From assembly GCA_021823365.1 (NCBI GenBank), contig JAKAOD010000048.1, forward strand, positions 1 to 10,086: a stretch of 10,086 nucleotides of DNA, written 5' to 3'. The translations under genes were made by a program, and so were the position numbers. This DNA comes from Actinomycetes bacterium. GTDB lineage: Bacteria; Actinomycetota; Acidimicrobiia; Acidimicrobiales; Bog-793. Position 1 is the stretch's first letter. Each line of letters opens with the position of its first letter. Below the pieces are notes generated by a model that saw only the letters and a program-made list of their open reading frames with translations, ran no database searches and had not been told where the DNA came from. Of the stretch, positions 6,810-10,086 are shown one piece after another.

Positions 6810-6829
6810 CATGGCCGCAGCACTAAGAG
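6801..6829 (+). promoter_or_regulatory. Promoter candidate for the ABC importer operon
   Basis: TTGACG (6801-6806) and TAAGAG (6824-6829) are 17 bp apart, the same arrangement as at the dehydrogenase promoter. The -35 lies inside operator copy C. Transcription would start near 6836 and give a leader of about 285 nt before the binding-protein gene. The -10 match is only moderate. Confidence 0.4.
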
Positions 6830-7120
6830 TGTGCCCGTGAGTCAAGGCCACGGTGGCTCTGGCCTCGTGCCGGCGCGGACCTCACTCGGTGCGGCGCGCC
6901 GGCGTGGATCCTCTCCACGGGGAAACGCCGACGAGACGCAGGGGACCGAGCCCGGCTCACAGCGCAGGAGAGGTACCGTTCGCGGCGGCCTGTCGCGAGC
7001 AGACGGCCCGCTCGTGACGAGCCGGTTGCGGCGTTCCGCACAACCCGGGGTCCGCCGCAGCCACCGCCACGCGCCGACCGCATCGGCAACGCCAGCGACC
7101 GCTGGTCAAAGGGGAGGGAC

Positions 7121-8068
7121 ATGACAGTGAGGGGATCCATTGGCTCGCACGCTCGTGCGCACGGGCTGCGACGCACGATGCTGCTGGCGGGCACGGCGGC
7201 CGTCGCCGTCGCGACCGGGAGCGCCGGCGCGGCGGCGAGCGCGCCGAGCGTGCACCGCACCCACGCCACGCACGCCGTCGTCATCGACGGCGCGACCGTG
7301 AGCGTCGACCCGGCTCTCGCGAAGACGGTGCCTGCGAAGGTGAAGCAGCAAGATCTCGTCGACATCACCTACAACGACGCACCCCCCGACGAGCTCGTCA
7401 CTGGCGGCGCGCTCGTCGGCTGGGAGGTCGACCTCGGCAGGGCGGTCGCCGCGACCCTCGGGGTGCCGTGGCACGCCGTCGCCTCCGGTGCCTTCGACAG
7501 CTTCATCCCCGGGCTCCAGAACGGCCGCTACAACACCTCATTCACGTCGTTCATCTACACGCCCGCCCGCGTGAAGCAGATCAACATCGTCACCTACTAC
7601 AACGTGGGCACCGGGTTCGCGGTGAAGAAGGGGAGCACGATCCACATCACAAAGCCGACCGACCTGTGCGGCAAATCGGTCGCCGTCATCGAGGGCTCCG
7701 CCTTCATCGAGCAGCTCGATGGGATCAACCCCTCCTGCAAGGCGAAGGGCCTCGGCGCGATCAACGTTGCCTCGTTCCCCTCCGACTCGGCCGCCGAGCT
7801 CGCCGTGAGCAGTGGACGCGACCAGATCTACTCGAGCTCGGAGGACCAGCTCTCCTGGCTCATCCAGCAGACGGCACACCAGTTCGTGCTGCAGCCGCTC
7901 AACTACATGCCGGTCCCCGAGGGCGCCGGCGTCGCGAAGTCGGCGGGCATCACGACCCAGGTCGCCCGGGCGATGGACCACCTCATCGCGACCGGCGCCT
8001 ACGCCAAGATCATGAAGCACTGGAGCCTGACCTACGGGCTCGTGAAGTCGGCGCGCATCTACTCGTGA
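7121..8068 (+). CDS. Amino acid ABC transporter substrate-binding protein (family 3)
   Basis: A 315-residue periplasmic-binding-like protein of the polar amino acid family (SBP_bac_3). It would capture the substrate outside the membrane for the permease next to it. It has a basic n-region with twin arginine (GLRRTMLL, 15-22), a hydrophobic stretch to about 36 and an AAASA cleavage-like site near 37-41. The mature part has the usual DITYNDAPPDELVTGGALVGWEVDL opening (about 81-105), GLQNGRYNT (131-139), LCGKSVAVIEGSAF (182-195) and a GAYAKIMKHW end (292-301). C183 and C206 may form a disulfide. No lipobox cysteine follows the signal, so it is not an obvious lipoprotein. ATG 7121 is only 3 nt from GGGAGG (7112-7117); GTG 7127, at 9 nt, is an equally good start. 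First gene of the importer operon. Confidence 0.9.
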   Translation: MTVRGSIGSHARAHGLRRTMLLAGTAAVAVATGSAGAAASAPSVHRTHATHAVVIDGATVSVDPALAKTVPAKVKQQDLVDITYNDAPPDELVTGGALVGWEVDLGRAVAATLGVPWHAVASGAFDSFIPGLQNGRYNTSFTSFIYTPARVKQINIVTYYNVGTGFAVKKGSTIHITKPTDLCGKSVAVIEGSAFIEQLDGINPSCKAKGLGAINVASFPSDSAAELAVSSGRDQIYSSSEDQLSWLIQQTAHQFVLQPLNYMPVPEGAGVAKSAGITTQVARAMDHLIATGAYAKIMKHWSLTYGLVKSARIYS

Positions 8069-8096
8069 TCGCGTCGTCCTGCTAAGACGGACGCCG

Positions 8097-9101
8097 GTGG
8101 CACACGCACAGAACGACAGCCCGGAGGGCGCTCTCGCCGCTTCGGTGGCCGTGCCTGTGGAGACCGCCGGAGAGGCGACGCCGCGCCGAGCGGCCGGCTT
8201 GCGGAGCGACCTGCTCCGCAAGCCGGCACGCTTCACCCTCGCCGCGGTCGCCCTCGTGCTTCTCGCGATGCTCATTCACCTGCTCGTCACCTCGAGCAGT
8301 CTCCAGTGGGGCGTCGTCGGGCACTACTTCACGAGCTCCGAGGTGCTCCAGGGCCTCGTCCGCACGCTCTACCTGACCGCCATCGCGATGGTGCTCGGCA
8401 TCATCGGCGGAACCGTCCTCGCCCTGATGCGGCTGTCGAAGAGCCCCGTGCTCTCGTGGGCCGCCTCCTCCTATCTCTGGCTCTTCCGCGGGACCCCGCT
8501 GCTCGTCCAGATCCTCTTCTGGTTCAACATCGCGTCCTTCGTCCCGCGCATCTCGCTCGGCGTCCCTTTTGGACCGAGCTTCGCGAGCGCGAACACCAAC
8601 AGCCTCGTCACGACGCTCGTCGCCGCGGTGCTCGGCCTCGGGCTGAACGAGGCCGCCTACATGGCAGAGATCGTGCGCGCCGGCATCGTCTCGGTCGACA
8701 CCGGACAGCAGGAGGCCGCGCTCGCCCTCGGCATGACCAAGCGCCTCGCCTTCCGGCGGATCGTGCTCCCCCAGGCGATGCGCGTCATCATCCCGCCGAC
8801 GGGCAACCAGACGATCGGGATGTTGAAGGGAACGGCGCTCGTCAGCGTGATCTCGCTTCCGGAGCTCCTCTACTCGGTGCAGCTGATCTACGCGAAGAAC
8901 TTCGCCACGATCCCCCTTCTCGTGGTGGCGAGCCTGTGGTACCTCATCGTCACGACCGTCCTCTCCATCGGGCAGTACTTCATCGAGCGCAAGTACGGGC
9001 GCGGCCGCACGCGTACCGAGGCCCCCACGCTCCGCCAGCGCCTGCGCGGCGGCCGCCCGAACGTCGCCGCGCTCGGCACGAGCGTCGGCGACGCGCTGTA
9101 G
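8097..9101 (+). CDS. Amino acid ABC transporter permease (HisM/GlnP type)
   Basis: A 334-residue integral membrane subunit that forms the transport path, presumably as a homodimer because no second permease is seen. There is an N-terminal cytoplasmic extension of about 45 residues, then a hydrophobic segment at about 47-65, further segments near 88-111, 120-148, 170-188 and 245-292, with the family motif FRGTPLLVQ (130-138). The cytoplasmic EAA loop, which contacts the ATPase, is [31 protein letters not shown] (204-234). The C-terminus is arginine-rich. It is longer than the typical 220-residue HisM protein because of the N-terminal extension. The GTG start at 8097 has only a weak purine-rich stretch upstream, and later GTG codons are possible. 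It follows the binding-protein gene by 28 bp. Confidence 0.92.
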   Translation: MAHAQNDSPEGALAASVAVPVETAGEATPRRAAGLRSDLLRKPARFTLAAVALVLLAMLIHLLVTSSSLQWGVVGHYFTSSEVLQGLVRTLYLTAIAMVLGIIGGTVLALMRLSKSPVLSWAASSYLWLFRGTPLLVQILFWFNIASFVPRISLGVPFGPSFASANTNSLVTTLVAAVLGLGLNEAAYMAEIVRAGIVSVDTGQQEAALALGMTKRLAFRRIVLPQAMRVIIPPTGNQTIGMLKGTALVSVISLPELLYSVQLIYAKNFATIPLLVVASLWYLIVTTVLSIGQYFIERKYGRGRTRTEAPTLRQRLRGGRPNVAALGTSVGDAL

Positions 9102-9115
9102 TGAGCCCGCGACCT

Positions 9116-9127
9116 GGAGGGAGGGAG
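9116..9127 (+). promoter_or_regulatory. Ribosome binding site of the ABC ATPase
   Basis: GGAGGGAGGGAG ends 5 nt before the GTG at 9133. It is an unusually long purine tract and decides for this non-ATG start. Confidence 0.75.
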
Positions 9128-9132
9128 CACCC

Positions 9133-9914
<782 letters not shown>

Positions 9915-9918
<4 letters not shown>

Positions 9919-9984
9919 CCCGCATCGACTGACCCGCATCGACTGACCCGCATCGACTGACCCGCATCGACTGACCCGCATCGA
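9915..9984 (+). repeat. Five perfect tandem copies of a 14-bp unit
   Basis: The unit CTGACCCGCATCGA is repeated exactly five times (9915-9928, 9929-9942, 9943-9956, 9957-9970, 9971-9984). The 14 bases before it (9901-9914), which encode the end of the ABC ATPase, match the unit at 11 of 14 positions, so they look like a degenerate sixth copy. Each unit carries TGA, the first being the ATPase stop itself. Because 14 is not a multiple of three, the array places stops in all three plus-strand frames. It lies between the ATPase and the ribosome binding site of the next gene. Confidence 0.95.
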
Positions 9985-10005
9985 CGGAACGGAGGACGCC
10001 CACCA

Positions 10006-10086
10006 GTGAAGCTCGGCGCGAAGGTGCCCAACAGCGGAGCGTTGCCGCTCGAACGCGGAATCGGCACGATGGCCGCCGAGCTCGAA
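10006..10086 (+). CDS. LLM-class flavin-dependent oxidoreductase, 5' end only
   Basis: Only the first 27 residues are in the window. MKLGAKVPNSGALPLERGIG and the following TMAAELE match the N-terminal first strand and helix of luciferase-like (LLM-class) flavin oxidoreductases, which use FMN or, in Actinobacteria, often F420. The frame is open to the window end. The GTG at 10006 is chosen because GGAGG (9991-9995) lies 10 nt upstream. It follows the importer in the same direction after the 14-bp repeat array, so it could share the operon. The fragment is too short for any substrate call, and the family assignment rests on these few residues. Confidence 0.65.
   Translation, partial: MKLGAKVPNSGALPLERGIGTMAAELE

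Larger units (their letters stand above)
6739..7120 (+). promoter_or_regulatory. Long gene-free leader region of the ABC importer operon
   Basis: These 382 bases separate the FAD oxidoreductase stop from the importer. They hold operator copy C and a promoter candidate near the left end, then about 285 bases of very GC-rich transcript before the binding-protein start. Simple hairpins are visible: GGCCA (6846-6850) pairs with TGGCC (6860-6864), and CGTGGA (6903-6908) pairs with TCCACG (6914-6919) around a 5-base loop, with outer CGGCG/CGCCG pairing possible. I do not recognise a known riboswitch class and see no T-run terminator. An open frame from GTG 6837 to 7124 crosses the region, but its codons end in A or T far more often than those of the neighbouring genes, so I read it as non-coding. 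Confidence 0.45.

Noticed and set aside
6811..6840. Nine-codon upstream frame (ATG 6811 to TGA 6840) as a leader peptide
   Set aside because: It overlaps the -10 candidate, so it would not be transcribed from that promoter. It has no ribosome binding site and no run of a regulatory amino acid.
6837..7124. A 95-codon open frame starting at GTG 6837, 7 bp after a -10-like element, with its stop overlapping ATG 7121
   Set aside because: The promoter spacing would suit a leaderless gene, but by my count over a quarter of its codons end in A or T, unlike the neighbours. The product is Arg/Gly/Ser-rich without a recognisable motif, and the same frame is already open well upstream inside the FAD gene.

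Overview
This window is GC-rich (about 70% by eye) with a strong G/C preference at third codon positions. Together with the GTG starts, a probable leaderless gene and the start of a luciferase-like (LLM-class) flavin oxidoreductase gene, this points to an actinobacterium, perhaps a deep-branching class such as Acidimicrobiia or Thermoleophilia. The phylum call is inference. There are no rRNA, tRNA, insertion-sequence, phage or CRISPR signals. It reads as an ordinary chromosomal catabolic and transport locus.

Layout. (1) 1-1007, minus: an ATP-NAD kinase-like protein of the COG3199/AcoX type, cut by the window edge. (2) 1016-2419, minus: a class III (omega) aminotransferase, 8 bp upstream of it and probably co-transcribed. 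(3) 2420-2500: a compact divergent promoter region. (4) 2501-4012, plus: a GabD-type semialdehyde dehydrogenase, followed by (5) 4009-4509, a SnoaL/NTF2-fold protein that overlaps it by 4 nt. (6) 4544-5485, minus: a DapA-superfamily aldolase or deaminase, convergent with the SnoaL gene. (7) 5486-5517: a second, very short divergent promoter region. (8) 5518-6738, plus: a DAO-family FAD oxidoreductase. (9) 6739-7120: the only long gene-free stretch, holding a promoter candidate and a long GC-rich leader. (10) 7121-9918, plus: a complete polar-amino-acid ABC importer (binding protein, permease, ATPase). (11) 9915-9984: five tandem 14-bp repeats. (12) 10006-end: the start of an LLM-class flavin oxidoreductase.

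How it may work together. The importer would bring in an amino acid or related amine. The FAD enzyme would oxidise its C-N bond. The DapA-family enzyme would cleave, dehydrate or deaminate a keto-acid or imine intermediate. The aminotransferase and semialdehyde dehydrogenase would finish the carbon chain as a dicarboxylate. FAD oxidase, DapA-family deaminase and semialdehyde dehydrogenase are three of the four steps of the known bacterial hydroxyproline pathway, but the epimerase is not in the window and the aminotransferase does not belong to that pathway. The substrate therefore stays open.

The most notable non-coding signal is a 23-nt motif, GWACAAC-N4-CG-N-WTRAYGWAC. It occurs once in each of the three promoter regions (2451, 5501 and 6787), with 13 positions identical in all three copies. 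It probably marks a shared operator that makes the whole cluster one regulon. No regulator gene is visible in the window.
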